Source of the DNA: Burkholderia lata
GTDB taxonomy: Bacteria; Pseudomonadota; Gammaproteobacteria; Burkholderiales; Burkholderiaceae
Direction of reading: 5' to 3'
NCBI RefSeq assembly: GCF_000012945.1
Contig: NC_007511.1
Span: 2,108,001-2,172,000, forward strand
Length of the DNA: 64,000 nt
The first letter of the stretch is position 1. Every line of letters starts with the position of its first letter. The notes under the pieces were generated by a model, which saw only the letters and a program-made list of their open reading frames with translations, had not been told where the DNA came from and searched no databases. Positions 55,089 through 63,029 of this stretch are shown one piece after another. Position numbers and translations under genes: made by a program.

Positions 55089-56033
55089 ATGGACTGGACC
55101 CACCGGCTGCGACTGCGGCATCTGCAGGTACTGTTGAGCCTTGCCGGCACCGGCAATCTGAGCCAGTCGGCGGTCGCACTCGCGACCACGCAGCCCGCGC
55201 TGTCGAAATGGCTGAAGGAACTGGAAGAGGATGTCGGGCTGCCGCTGTTCGAGCGGCATGCGCGCGGCCTGCGGCCGACGTCGTACGGCGAAGCGCTGAT
55301 CGAGCATGCGCGCCGCGTCGAAGCGCAGCTCGACGTCGCGCGCGACGACATGGCCGCGCTTCGGGAAGGCGGCAGCGGCCTCGTGACGATCGGCACGTCG
55401 GGCGTGGCGGCGGCCGACACGGTGCCGCTCGCGGTGTCGCAACTGCTGAAACGGATGCCGCGCGCACAGGTTCGGATGACCGAAAGCACGATGAACCAGC
55501 TGATGCCGCAGCTCGCACGCAGCGAACTCGATATCGTCGTGGGCCGCTCCGGATCGACATTCGTCGATCCGCTGCTGCATGCCGAAGCGCTGTATGTCGA
55601 TCCGGTCGTGTTCGTCGCACGGCCCGACCATGCGCTCGCCGGTGCGACGTCGGTCGGCTGGGACGATGTGCTCGCCTACTCGTGGATCGTGTGGCCGTCG
55701 GGCACGCCCGTGCACAATGCGCTGGAGGCCGCGCTGTCAGCCGCCGGCCGCGTGCGGCCGCCGCACTGCGTCGAATCGAATTCGTCGATCCTCAACCTCA
55801 CGCTGCTGAACAACACCGACCTGCTCGGCGTCGCGTCGCACCGTGCCGCGCAGCGCTTCGCGCAATTGAACGCGATCCGGATCCTGCCGATGCAGCTCGA
55901 AGGCCAGGGCGCGGTGTCGATGTACTGGCACCCCGACAGCGCGAATCGCGCGGCCGTGGCCGCGACGATCGAGTGCCTGCGGGCCTGTGCGGCCCCGCAG
56001 GTCGGTGGATGGGAGAAAGTGAAGGTGGAATGA
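55089..56033 (+). CDS. LysR-type regulator of the gentisate operon
   Basis: A 314-residue LysR protein with HTH LSLAGTGNLSQSAVALATTQPALSKWLKELE and a complete effector domain, similar to GbpR-type regulators. It is divergent from nagI with a 164-bp gap, the classic layout of an activator and its target operon. The start at 55089 is favoured by the MDWTHRLRLRHLQVL start; the frame upstream crosses the promoter. A hairpin and the 8-bp tandem repeat follow its stop. Confidence 0.9.
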   Translation: MDWTHRLRLRHLQVLLSLAGTGNLSQSAVALATTQPALSKWLKELEEDVGLPLFERHARGLRPTSYGEALIEHARRVEAQLDVARDDMAALREGGSGLVTIGTSGVAAADTVPLAVSQLLKRMPRAQVRMTESTMNQLMPQLARSELDIVVGRSGSTFVDPLLHAEALYVDPVVFVARPDHALAGATSVGWDDVLAYSWIVWPSGTPVHNALEAALSAAGRVRPPHCVESNSSILNLTLLNNTDLLGVASHRAAQRFAQLNAIRILPMQLEGQGAVSMYWHPDSANRAAVAATIECLRACAAPQVGGWEKVKVE

Positions 56034-56039
56034 ATAGCG

Positions 56040-56061
56040 CGGCCCGGTGTCAACCGGGCCG
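56040..56061 (+). terminator. hairpin after the LysR gene
   Basis: An 8-bp stem (56040-56047 with 56054-56061) and 6-nt loop lie 6 bp after the LysR stop. There is no U-tract; instead the distal arm runs straight into the tandem repeat. It may be a Rho-type or weak terminator. Confidence 0.4.
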
Positions 56062-56242
56062 TGATGCCGTGATGCCGTGATGCCGTGATGCCGTGATGCC
56101 GTGATGCCGTGTTGCCGTGTTGCCGTGTTGCCGTGTTGCCGTGTTGCCGTGTTGCCGTGTTGCCGTGTTGCCGTGTTGCCGTGTTGCCGTGTTGCCGTGT
56201 TGCCGTGTTGCCGTGTTGCCGTGTTGCCGTGTTGCCGTGTTG
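56059..56242. repeat. 8-bp tandem repeat, 23 copies
   Basis: Six units of CCGTGATG (56059-56106) followed without a break by 17 units of CCGTGTTG (56107-56242). Units within each block are identical. The array fills the gap between the LysR gene and the convergent oxidoreductase gene, ending 3 bp before the latter's stop codon at 56245. Because the unit is not a multiple of three and lacks stops, every reading frame is open across it, so the Cys-rich and HGNTATRQ-type translations are artefacts. Confidence 0.97.
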
Positions 56243-56244
56243 CA

Positions 56245-57513
56245 TCACGCGCCGTCGCAGGATGCCGTGCCGTCCAGCATCAGCGTGCCGACCCGTGCGG
56301 GCACGAGCGGCGTACGCGGCACCGGCGGCGTCCAGCCGAACAGCGCCTGCGCAGCCGCGCCACACACGCGCCCCTGGCACGCCCCCATCCCGCAGCGGGA
56401 CTGCAGTTTCGCGGCCGTCCAGCCCGGCGCTTGCGCGACTGCATCGAAACGCACGTCCTCGCAACGGCACAGCAGCGTGTCGGGCCGCGCGAGCCGGCGG
56501 ATCGGTTCGCGAATCGCAAAACGCTCGCGTACGGCATCTGCAAACGCCTGCCAGTGTGCTCGTCGCGCAACGAGTGCGGCCAACTCCGTGGTCTGCCCGG
56601 TCGCCGCACAACCGGCAATTTCACCCTCGACCATCGCCAGTTCGCTACCGCCGACACCCGTACACTCACCCGCCGCGAAAACCCCGTCGCGGCTCGTGCG
56701 CTGGTGCGAATCGACTGCCACCGCGCCGTCGTCGATCCGGCAGCCGAGATGGCTCGGCAACACGGTATTCGGCACGAGGCCGAAGCCGCACGCAAGCCGG
56801 TCGCAGTCGACCTCGAACTCGCGATCGCCCTGACGAATCCGCACACGTTCGAGCCGCATGTCGCCGAACGCTTCGACGACATGCGCATCGGGCCGATAGG
56901 CGGCGGTAACGAGCTTCGCGGCTTGCACGAGCTTCGACGGCCAGCGCCACAGCCCCGCCCCGAAACCGGCCACGTCGCCCCACGCGGCCTGTTCGAGCAC
57001 ATGCAACACGCGCGCGCCGGCCTGACGGGCCGTCGCCGCGCTCGCCAGCAGCAGCGGCCCGCTGCCCGCGATCACCGTGCGCTGCCCGCGCACGTCGAGG
57101 CCGTACTTGATCAACGCCTGCAAGCCACCCGCACCGGTAACACCCGGCAGCGTCCAGCCCGGAAACGGCAGTAACAGTTCGCGCGCGCCGCAACAGAGAA
57201 TCAGCGTGCGGAAATCGAGCAGCAGCCCGCGCTCGTCATCTTCGAGCAGCAGCGTGCCCGGCTGCGTTTCGGCAACGATGCGCGTCGCCGCGAGATGCGT
57301 GACGTTCGGCTGCCGCAACACGGCGAGCCGCCCGGCGGCGGCCGGCGTCGGCGTCGCCGCTGCGCCTTGCCGCCAGATCTGCCCGCCCGCGCGCGGGTTG
57401 TCGTCGACGATCGCGACCGTCGCACCGCTTCGCGCGGCAGCCTGCGCGGCCGACAGCCCGGCCGGGCCCGCGCCGACGATCGCGACGTCGACGCTCAGTC
57501 GTTCCTGTTTCAT
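56245..57513 (-). CDS. lhpE: FAD/NAD-binding subunit of D-hydroxyproline dehydrogenase (LhpE-like)
   Basis: A 422-residue flavoprotein with two dinucleotide folds (VAIVGAGPAGLSAAQAAARSG near the start; TVIAGSGPLLLASAATARQAG near residue 165) and a C-terminal Cys cluster LCRCEDV...CGMGACQGRVC of the BFD-like/[2Fe-2S] type. It is the HcnB-like subunit of heteromeric amino-acid dehydrogenases. Its start overlaps the stop of the small ferredoxin gene (ATGA). With LhpF and LhpB it should oxidise cis-4-hydroxy-D-proline to a pyrroline product, passing electrons to the membrane. Confidence 0.85.
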   Translation of the reverse strand: MKQERLSVDVAIVGAGPAGLSAAQAAARSGATVAIVDDNPRAGGQIWRQGAAATPTPAAAGRLAVLRQPNVTHLAATRIVAETQPGTLLLEDDERGLLLDFRTLILCCGARELLLPFPGWTLPGVTGAGGLQALIKYGLDVRGQRTVIAGSGPLLLASAATARQAGARVLHVLEQAAWGDVAGFGAGLWRWPSKLVQAAKLVTAAYRPDAHVVEAFGDMRLERVRIRQGDREFEVDCDRLACGFGLVPNTVLPSHLGCRIDDGAVAVDSHQRTSRDGVFAAGECTGVGGSELAMVEGEIAGCAATGQTTELAALVARRAHWQAFADAVRERFAIREPIRRLARPDTLLCRCEDVRFDAVAQAPGWTAAKLQSRCGMGACQGRVCGAAAQALFGWTPPVPRTPLVPARVGTLMLDGTASCDGA

Positions 57514-57743
57514 CGCGTGCGCTCCACCTGCATCCCGTCGCGGCACAGCGTCTGGCAAGCCAGCCGGCGGCGGCCGTCGATCGTCATCCTGCACTCCTGG
57601 CAAACACCCATCCCGCAAAACGGCGCACGCGCCGCGCCCGTGCACGACACGCGCGTCGTGTCGTCGCCGCTCGCCGCGACAGCGGCCGCGACGGTCGCAC
57701 CGTCGGCCACCGTCAGCGCGCGGCCGTCCAGATGAATGATCAT
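57510..57743 (-). CDS. lhpF: [2Fe-2S] ferredoxin-like subunit of D-hydroxyproline dehydrogenase (LhpF-like)
   Basis: A 77-residue HcnA-like ferredoxin subunit: MIIHLDGRALTVADGATV then Cys in SCTG, PFCGMGVCQEC and ACQT that supply the [2Fe-2S] ligands. GGAGG lies 5 nt before the start at 57743, which rules out the longer Gly/Pro-rich frame. It overlaps the LhpE-like gene by four bases. It follows the FAD oxidase subunit gene after 127 bp. Confidence 0.85.
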   Translation of the reverse strand: MIIHLDGRALTVADGATVAAAVAASGDDTTRVSCTGAARAPFCGMGVCQECRMTIDGRRRLACQTLCRDGMQVERTR

Positions 57744-57761
57744 GTCAGCCTCCGCCGGGCC

Positions 57762-57795
57762 GCCCCAAGGGGGCTGACCGCCCCCGCCGGGGGCG
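57762..57795. other. tandem GC hairpins within the hydroxyproline operon
   Basis: Two small hairpins, GCCCC-AAG-GGGGC (57762-57774) and CGCCCCC-GCC-GGGGGCG (57779-57795), lie in the 127-bp gap between lhpB and lhpF. No U-tract follows on either strand. They may tune expression of the small subunits relative to lhpB. Confidence 0.4.
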
Positions 57796-57870
57796 CCGCG
57801 CATGGGACCGGAGTCAGCGCTGAAGCGCCCACTGCGGTCGACAGAGAGCGAAGTGAGCGTGGGGGTCGTT

Positions 57871-58998
57871 TCATGTCAGCGCTCCGGCTACAAGGGACGC
57901 GCTCAGGAAGCGTCCCGGCAAATACGGTTCGATATCGATAGGCGGCCGTTCACCGGCCATCAGCGCAGCGACGAGCCGCGCGCTGCCCGGCGCCGTCGTC
58001 ACGCCGAGCCCTTCATGCCCGACCGCAAGCCACACGCCCGGCCGCGCCGGATGCTCGCCGAGCAGCGGCAGCCCGTCGGGGCTCGCGGAACGGAACCCCG
58101 TCCATGCGCGGATGCCGTTCAGGTCGGCCAGATCGGGCAGATAACCCACCGCGCGGCGCAGCATGCGTGCTAGCACGGGCGGTTCGACTTGCGCGTCCTC
58201 GGTGTCGAACTGGCGCGACGATCCGATCAGCAACTGGCCGGTCGGCCGCGGCTGCACGTTGAACGCGACCGACGTGCCGTCGCTCGCATGCGCGCTCGCC
58301 GCATAGCCCAGCTCGACGAGCTGGTGCGACACCTGGCCCGGATAGCGGTCGGTGATCAGCAGATGGCCCTTTTTGGGGCGCAGCGGCAGTTCGGGCAGCA
58401 GCGTGCGCGCGGCAACGCCGTTCGCGACGAGCACTCGCTCCGCGCGCAGCGTGTCGCCGCTCGCGAGCGTCACGCTCGGGCCATCGACCGCGACGGCCCG
58501 GTCGCGCCGCAACGTGATGCGCGGCGCGCGCTGCAGCAGCCAGTTCGCGGTGACGGGCGCATAGAGGATCGCATCGCCGGGAATCTTCAACGCGCCGCCA
58601 AGGCCCGCACGCAGCATCGGCTCCAGCTGCGCGAGCGTCGCCGCGTCGATCAGTTCGCCCGCCACGCCGTGCGCGGCCAGCGTCGCCTGCTTCGCGCGCG
58701 CCAGATCCATTTCGTGCGCATCGGCGGCGAGCCACAGCGTGCCGCAGTTGCGGTACGCGCACCCTTCGGGCATCTCGCCGCTCAGCGCGCGCCACAGTTC
58801 GATCGAGTAATGGCTCAGCGCGAGTTCGGCTGCGTTGTCGTCCATCGCGACGAGGTGCCCCATGCCCGCGCCGGTTGCGCCGCCGCTCGCGTCGTCGACG
58901 ACGAGCACGCGCAGCCCGCGCTGCGCGAGTTCGTGCGCGCACGCCGCACCGACGATGCCGGCGCCGATCACGACGACATCCGTCTTCGTGTCGCTCAC
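57871..58998 (-). CDS. lhpB: FAD-dependent D-hydroxyproline dehydrogenase catalytic subunit (DadA/SoxB-like)
   Basis: A 375-residue DAO-family flavoprotein with FAD motif [38 protein letters not shown] and C-terminal [16 protein letters not shown]. It should oxidise cis-4-hydroxy-D-proline made by the epimerase next door. The start is GTG at 58998, which overlaps the epimerase stop (GTGA). A longer frame upstream reads through the epimerase gene and is not used. Its partners are the LhpE- and LhpF-like subunits downstream, as in the P. aeruginosa heteromeric enzyme. Confidence 0.87.
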   Translation of the reverse strand: MSDTKTDVVVIGAGIVGAACAHELAQRGLRVLVVDDASGGATGAGMGHLVAMDDNAAELALSHYSIELWRALSGEMPEGCAYRNCGTLWLAADAHEMDLARAKQATLAAHGVAGELIDAATLAQLEPMLRAGLGGALKIPGDAILYAPVTANWLLQRAPRITLRRDRAVAVDGPSVTLASGDTLRAERVLVANGVAARTLLPELPLRPKKGHLLITDRYPGQVSHQLVELGYAASAHASDGTSVAFNVQPRPTGQLLIGSSRQFDTEDAQVEPPVLARMLRRAVGYLPDLADLNGIRAWTGFRSASPDGLPLLGEHPARPGVWLAVGHEGLGVTTAPGSARLVAALMAGERPPIDIEPYLPGRFLSASLVAGALT

Positions 58999-59927
58999 GG
59001 CGCAATACCCCAGCCGAACGGATCGTCTTCCTCGATCAGCAGCGTCGCTTCCGCGCTCAGGTGCGCGCTGCCGCGGATCGTCGGCACGATGCCGACTTCG
59101 GCCTGCTCGTAGCTCGCCCGGAACACGCTGCCGATCACGCTCGCCTGCCGCCATACGGCGCCCGGCGCGAGCTTGCCGTCGGCCGCGAGACACGCGAGCT
59201 TCGCGCTCGTGCCGGTGCCGCACGGCGAGCGGTCGTATGCGAGGCCCGGGCACAGCACGAAGCTGCGGCTGTCGTGCTCGGGGTCATCGGCGAACAGCTC
59301 GATATGGTCGATCTCGCCGCCGTTCGCGCCGGTGATGCCCGCGCGTTCGAGCCCTTCTCGCACGGCAGACGCATACGCGGTGAGCGCCGCGACGTTGTCG
59401 CCGGCGACGCGCTGCCCGTGGTCGCTGATCAGGAAGAACCAGTTGCCGCCCCACGCGATGTCGCCCTTTACGGGGCCGTAACCCGGCACGTCGAGCGCGA
59501 CGCCCTGCGCGTGGCGATACGCGGGCACGTTGCGCACGCTGACCGACAGGTCGTCGTGCAGCGTCGCTTCGACGGTGCCGACCGGCGTTTCGATCCGGTG
59601 CACGCCGGGCGCGATGCGCCCCATATGGTGCAGCGTGCGCACGACGCCGATCGTGCCGTGCCCGCACATCCCGAGATAGCCGCTATTGTTGAAGAAGATC
59701 ACACCGGCCGCCGCATCGGGCGACACGGGTTCGCACAGCAGCGCACCGACCAGCACGTCGCTGCCGCGCGGTTCGAGAATGCATGCGGTGCGGTAGCGGT
59801 CGTGCTCGCGCGCGAGCACGTCGCGGCGCTCGGCCATCGTGCCGCTGCCGAGCGCGGGGAAACCGGACACGACGAGCCGAGTGGGTTCGCCGCCCGTGTG
59901 CGAATCGATGATCTGGATGCGCTTCAT
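58995..59927 (-). CDS. lhpA: 4-hydroxyproline 2-epimerase
   Basis: A 310-residue proline-racemase-family enzyme that converts trans-4-hydroxy-L-proline to cis-4-hydroxy-D-proline without cofactor. The two catalytic Cys are C88 (MCGHGTIG) and C236 (SPCGTGTS), both present, which separates true racemases/epimerases from the Thr-containing dehydratases. [11 protein letters not shown] is the N-terminal signature. ATGs at 59927 and 59930 are both possible starts. It is the first gene of the minus-strand lhp operon. Confidence 0.95.
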   Translation of the reverse strand: MKRIQIIDSHTGGEPTRLVVSGFPALGSGTMAERRDVLAREHDRYRTACILEPRGSDVLVGALLCEPVSPDAAAGVIFFNNSGYLGMCGHGTIGVVRTLHHMGRIAPGVHRIETPVGTVEATLHDDLSVSVRNVPAYRHAQGVALDVPGYGPVKGDIAWGGNWFFLISDHGQRVAGDNVAALTAYASAVREGLERAGITGANGGEIDHIELFADDPEHDSRSFVLCPGLAYDRSPCGTGTSAKLACLAADGKLAPGAVWRQASVIGSVFRASYEQAEVGIVPTIRGSAHLSAEATLLIEEDDPFGWGIAP

Positions 59928-60009
59928 CATGAGCCGTCCGAAGTGGGGAAAGGAGCACAGCTTCCTCCGTCGCGCGTCCGCCCGCTTGTGGCTTTTCGAT
60001 GAGGACGAC

Positions 60010-60072
60010 GACGAAATCGGCATAGTGCGAAGCGCCCTTCCCGCGCCGTCCGGTCGCTGTGCCGATTTCGTC
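60010..60072. promoter_or_regulatory. 13-bp inverted operator in the lhpA-lhpC divergent promoter
   Basis: GACGAAATCGGCA (60010-60022) and TGCCGATTTCGTC (60060-60072) are perfect 13-bp inverted arms, 50 bp apart centre to centre, about five helical turns. They lie in the middle of the 251-bp region between lhpA and lhpC. A second palindrome CCGACA-CC-TGTCGG (60135-60148) sits in the lhpC leader. No regulator gene is linked, so the binding protein is coded elsewhere. Confidence 0.7.
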
Positions 60073-60178
60073 ATTTTGCTCCGCGATACGACTCAAGCGT
60101 GATGGGCATTTGCGCGGCGATACTGGTTGCCACACCGACACCTGTCGGCCGACCGATACAAACACGTAGGAGATTGAA

Positions 60179-61099
60179 GTGAGCCGAAACGCCATTCAGT
60201 GGACCGGGGTTTTCCCGGCCGTCAGCACCCAGTTCAAGCCGGACTTTTCCCTCGACATCGACGCCACGCACCGCGTGGTAAAGAACCTGGTGAACGACGG
60301 CGTGTCGGGCCTCGTGGTCTGCGGCACGGTCGGCGAAAACACGTCGCTGTCGACGAGCGAGAAGCTCCAGGTGATCGAGGCTGCACGCGACGCAGCCGGC
60401 GGCAAGATTCCGGTGATCGCCGGCATCGCCGAATTCACGACCGAATTCGCACGCAACACGGTGCGTGAAGCGCAGCGCGTCGGCGTCGACGGCGTGATGG
60501 TGATGCCCGCGCTGGTCTACTCGGCGAAGCCGCACGAAACCGCCGCCCACTTCCGCGCGGTCGCAACCAGCACCGACCTGCCGGTGATGGTCTACAACAA
60601 CCCGCCGATCTACAAGAACGACGTGACGCCCGACGTGCTGATCGCGCTGCAGGATTGCGAAAACATCGTCTGCTTCAAGGATTCGTCGGGCGATACGCGC
60701 CGCTTCATCGACCTGCGCAACGCGGTCGGCGATCGCTTCGTGCTGTTCGCGGGCCTCGACGACGTCGTGGTCGAGAGCATTGCCGTCGGCGCCGAAGGCT
60801 GGGTGTCGGGCATGTCGAACGCGTTCCCGAAGGAAGGCGAGACGCTGTTCCGCCTCGCGAAGCAGAAGCGTTTCGACGAAGCGCTCGCGCTGTATCGCTG
60901 GTTCATGCCGCTGCTGCACCTCGATGCACGCCCCGATCTCGTGCAGTGCATCAAGCTGTGCGAAGAGCTGGTCGGCCGCGGCAGCGCGATCACGCGTCCG
61001 CCGCGCCTCGCACTGCAGGGCGACACGCTCGCGGAAGTGAAGGCCATCGTCGCGAAGGCGCTCGAAACGCGCCCGGCGCTGCCCGACGTCGGTCTCTGA
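60179..61099 (+). CDS. lhpC: 1-pyrroline-4-hydroxy-2-carboxylate deaminase (DHDPS family)
   Basis: A 306-residue (beta/alpha)8 lyase of the dihydrodipicolinate synthase family. Schiff-base K167 (VCFKDSSGD) and Y139 (VMVYNNPP) are present, as is GVSGLVVCGTVGENTSL. In the hydroxyproline pathway LhpC removes ammonia and water to give 2-oxoglutarate semialdehyde. The start is GTG at 60179 with TAGGAG 6 nt upstream. It is divergent from lhpA and leads the plus-strand arm of the cluster. Confidence 0.92.
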   Translation: MSRNAIQWTGVFPAVSTQFKPDFSLDIDATHRVVKNLVNDGVSGLVVCGTVGENTSLSTSEKLQVIEAARDAAGGKIPVIAGIAEFTTEFARNTVREAQRVGVDGVMVMPALVYSAKPHETAAHFRAVATSTDLPVMVYNNPPIYKNDVTPDVLIALQDCENIVCFKDSSGDTRRFIDLRNAVGDRFVLFAGLDDVVVESIAVGAEGWVSGMSNAFPKEGETLFRLAKQKRFDEALALYRWFMPLLHLDARPDLVQCIKLCEELVGRGSAITRPPRLALQGDTLAEVKAIVAKALETRPALPDVGL

Positions 61100-61328
61100 T
61101 CGACTCCCCTGCGGCGGCGCGCGGGCTTCCCTGCACGCCGCCGTCTCCGGTCCGGCATTGGCCCGCGGGCCCGTTCGCACCGGCGCCAGCCCGCGCCGCG
61201 CGTGAACGGCCCGCGTCCCGCCCCGGTCGTTCGAACCGGGCGACGCCGGCCGGCAGGCTGGCGCCGCTGCTCCGTCGGAGCGCGGCGTACCTCAAGCCTG
61301 TGCCGATATTCCCCTAGGAGACACGCCC

Positions 61329-62954
61329 ATGCCAGGCCAAGGCAACGCTCACCCGTCTGTCCCGCTTTCCCGTTCCGCGCACCCCGACGCGGGTCACGGC
61401 AAGTTCAAGAAACAGCTGTCGCTGACCGACCTGACGTTCATCGGTCTCGGCGCCATTTTCGGTTCGGGGTGGCTGTTCGCCGCAAGTCACGTGTCGACGA
61501 TCGCGGGCCCGGCCGGCATCTTCTCGTGGCTGCTCGGCGGCTTTGCGGTGCTGCTGCTCGGCATCGTCTACTGCGAACTCGGCGCTGCGCTGCCGCGCGC
61601 GGGCGGCGTGGTCCGCTACCCGGTGTTCTCGCACGGCCCGCTGCTCGGCTACCTGATGGGCTTCATCACGCTGATCGCCTTTTCGAGCCTGATCGCGATC
61701 GAAGTCGTCGCCGCGCGCCAGTATGCGGCCGCATGGTTTCCGGGCCTGACCGTCGAAGGATCGAGCGACCCGACCACGCTCGGCTGGCTCGTGCAGGCCG
61801 CGCTTCTGTGCTTCTTCTTTTACCTGAATTATTCGAGCGTGAAGACGTTCGCGAAGGCAAACAACATCATCAGCATCTTCAAGTTCATCGTGCCGCTGGC
61901 GGTGATCGCGGTGCTGTTCACGTTCTTCAAGCCCGCGAACCTCACCGTGCACGGCTTCGCGCCGTTCGGCATGCCGGGCATCGAGATGGCCGTGTCGGCG
62001 GGCGGCATCATCTTCGCGTACCTCGGGCTCACGCCGATCGTGTCGGTCGCGAGCGAGGTGCGCAATCCGCAGCGCACGATCCCGATCGCGCTGATCCTGT
62101 CGATCCTGCTGTCGACGCTGATCTACGTGCTGCTGCAGCTTGCTTTCATCGGCAGCATCCCCACCGCCATGCTGGCCGCCGGCTGGCATGACGTGAGCAA
62201 GGCGTTCTCGCTGCCGTACCGCGACATCGCGCTGGCGCTCGGCGTCGGCTGGCTCGCGGTGATGGTCGTCGCCGACGCGATGATCTCGCCGAGCGGCTGC
62301 GGCAACATCTACATGAACGCGACGCCGCGGGTCGTCTACGGCTGGGCGAAGACGGGCACCTTCTTCAAGGTGTTCACGCGCGTCGACGAAGCGTCGGGCA
62401 TCCCGCGCGCGGGCCTGTGGCTCACGTTCGGCCTCGCGATCTTCTGGACGCTGCCGTTCCCGTCGTGGGAAGCGCTGATCAACATCGTGTCGGCCGCGCT
62501 GGTGCTGAGCTATGCGGTCGCACCGGTGTCGGTCGCCGCACTCCGCCGCACCGCACCCGACCTGCCGCGACCGTTCCGCGCAAGCGCATTCGGCATCACC
62601 GGCCCCGCGTCGTTCGTGATCGCCGCGCTGATCGTCTACTGGTCGGGCTGGAGCACGGTGTCCTGGCTGCTCGGCCTGCAGATCGTGATGTTCGTGATCT
62701 ATCTCGCGTGCCGCCGCTGGGTGCCGACCGCGCACCTGAGCCTCACCGAGCAAGTGCGTTCGTCCGCGTGGCTGATCGCGTTCTATGCCGCGATGATCGT
62801 GCTGTCGTATCTCGGCGGCTTCGGCGGCACGGGCCAGCTGGCACATCCGTACGACACGGTCGTCGTCGCCGCCGTCGCGCTCGTCATCTATTACTGGGGC
62901 GCGAATACCGGCGTACGCGCCGACAAGCTGCAACTCGACGACGACGAAGACTGA
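61329..62954 (+). CDS. APC-family amino-acid permease (likely hydroxyproline uptake)
   Basis: A 541-residue inner-membrane transporter with about 12-14 helices and APC motifs (TFIGLGAIFGSGWLFAASHVS; GGIIFAYLGLTPIVSVASEVRNPQRTIP). The tail is acidic (LQLDDDED). GGAG precedes the start. Its place between lhpC and the semialdehyde dehydrogenase suggests that it brings in hydroxyproline; the substrate is an inference. Confidence 0.87.
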   Translation: MPGQGNAHPSVPLSRSAHPDAGHGKFKKQLSLTDLTFIGLGAIFGSGWLFAASHVSTIAGPAGIFSWLLGGFAVLLLGIVYCELGAALPRAGGVVRYPVFSHGPLLGYLMGFITLIAFSSLIAIEVVAARQYAAAWFPGLTVEGSSDPTTLGWLVQAALLCFFFYLNYSSVKTFAKANNIISIFKFIVPLAVIAVLFTFFKPANLTVHGFAPFGMPGIEMAVSAGGIIFAYLGLTPIVSVASEVRNPQRTIPIALILSILLSTLIYVLLQLAFIGSIPTAMLAAGWHDVSKAFSLPYRDIALALGVGWLAVMVVADAMISPSGCGNIYMNATPRVVYGWAKTGTFFKVFTRVDEASGIPRAGLWLTFGLAIFWTLPFPSWEALINIVSAALVLSYAVAPVSVAALRRTAPDLPRPFRASAFGITGPASFVIAALIVYWSGWSTVSWLLGLQIVMFVIYLACRRWVPTAHLSLTEQVRSSAWLIAFYAAMIVLSYLGGFGGTGQLAHPYDTVVVAAVALVIYYWGANTGVRADKLQLDDDED

Positions 62955-62984
62955 CGCACTCGTCCCTTTTCCCATGATCCCTTC

Positions 62985-63017
62985 GGCCGGGCGCCCCACG
63001 CCCGGCCCCTGTTTTTT
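62985..63017 (+). terminator. terminator or attenuator between the permease and dehydrogenase genes
   Basis: A perfect 9-bp stem (62985-62993 with 62999-63007), 5-nt loop, then CCTG and six Ts (63012-63017). The dehydrogenase SD AGGA follows at once (63021). It probably ends most permease transcripts and lets some read through. Confidence 0.65.
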
Positions 63018-63029
63018 CCGAGGAAAACC

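Noticed and set aside
56059..56242. Possible CRISPR-like array
   Set aside because: Units are 8 bp, head to tail without spacers, and no cas gene is present.
56101..57174. Long plus-strand frames reading VLPCCRVA-type repeats through the tandem array
   Set aside because: The 8-bp unit has no stop in any frame, so all frames are open; the frames then run antisense to the lhpE-like gene and have no ribosome binding site.
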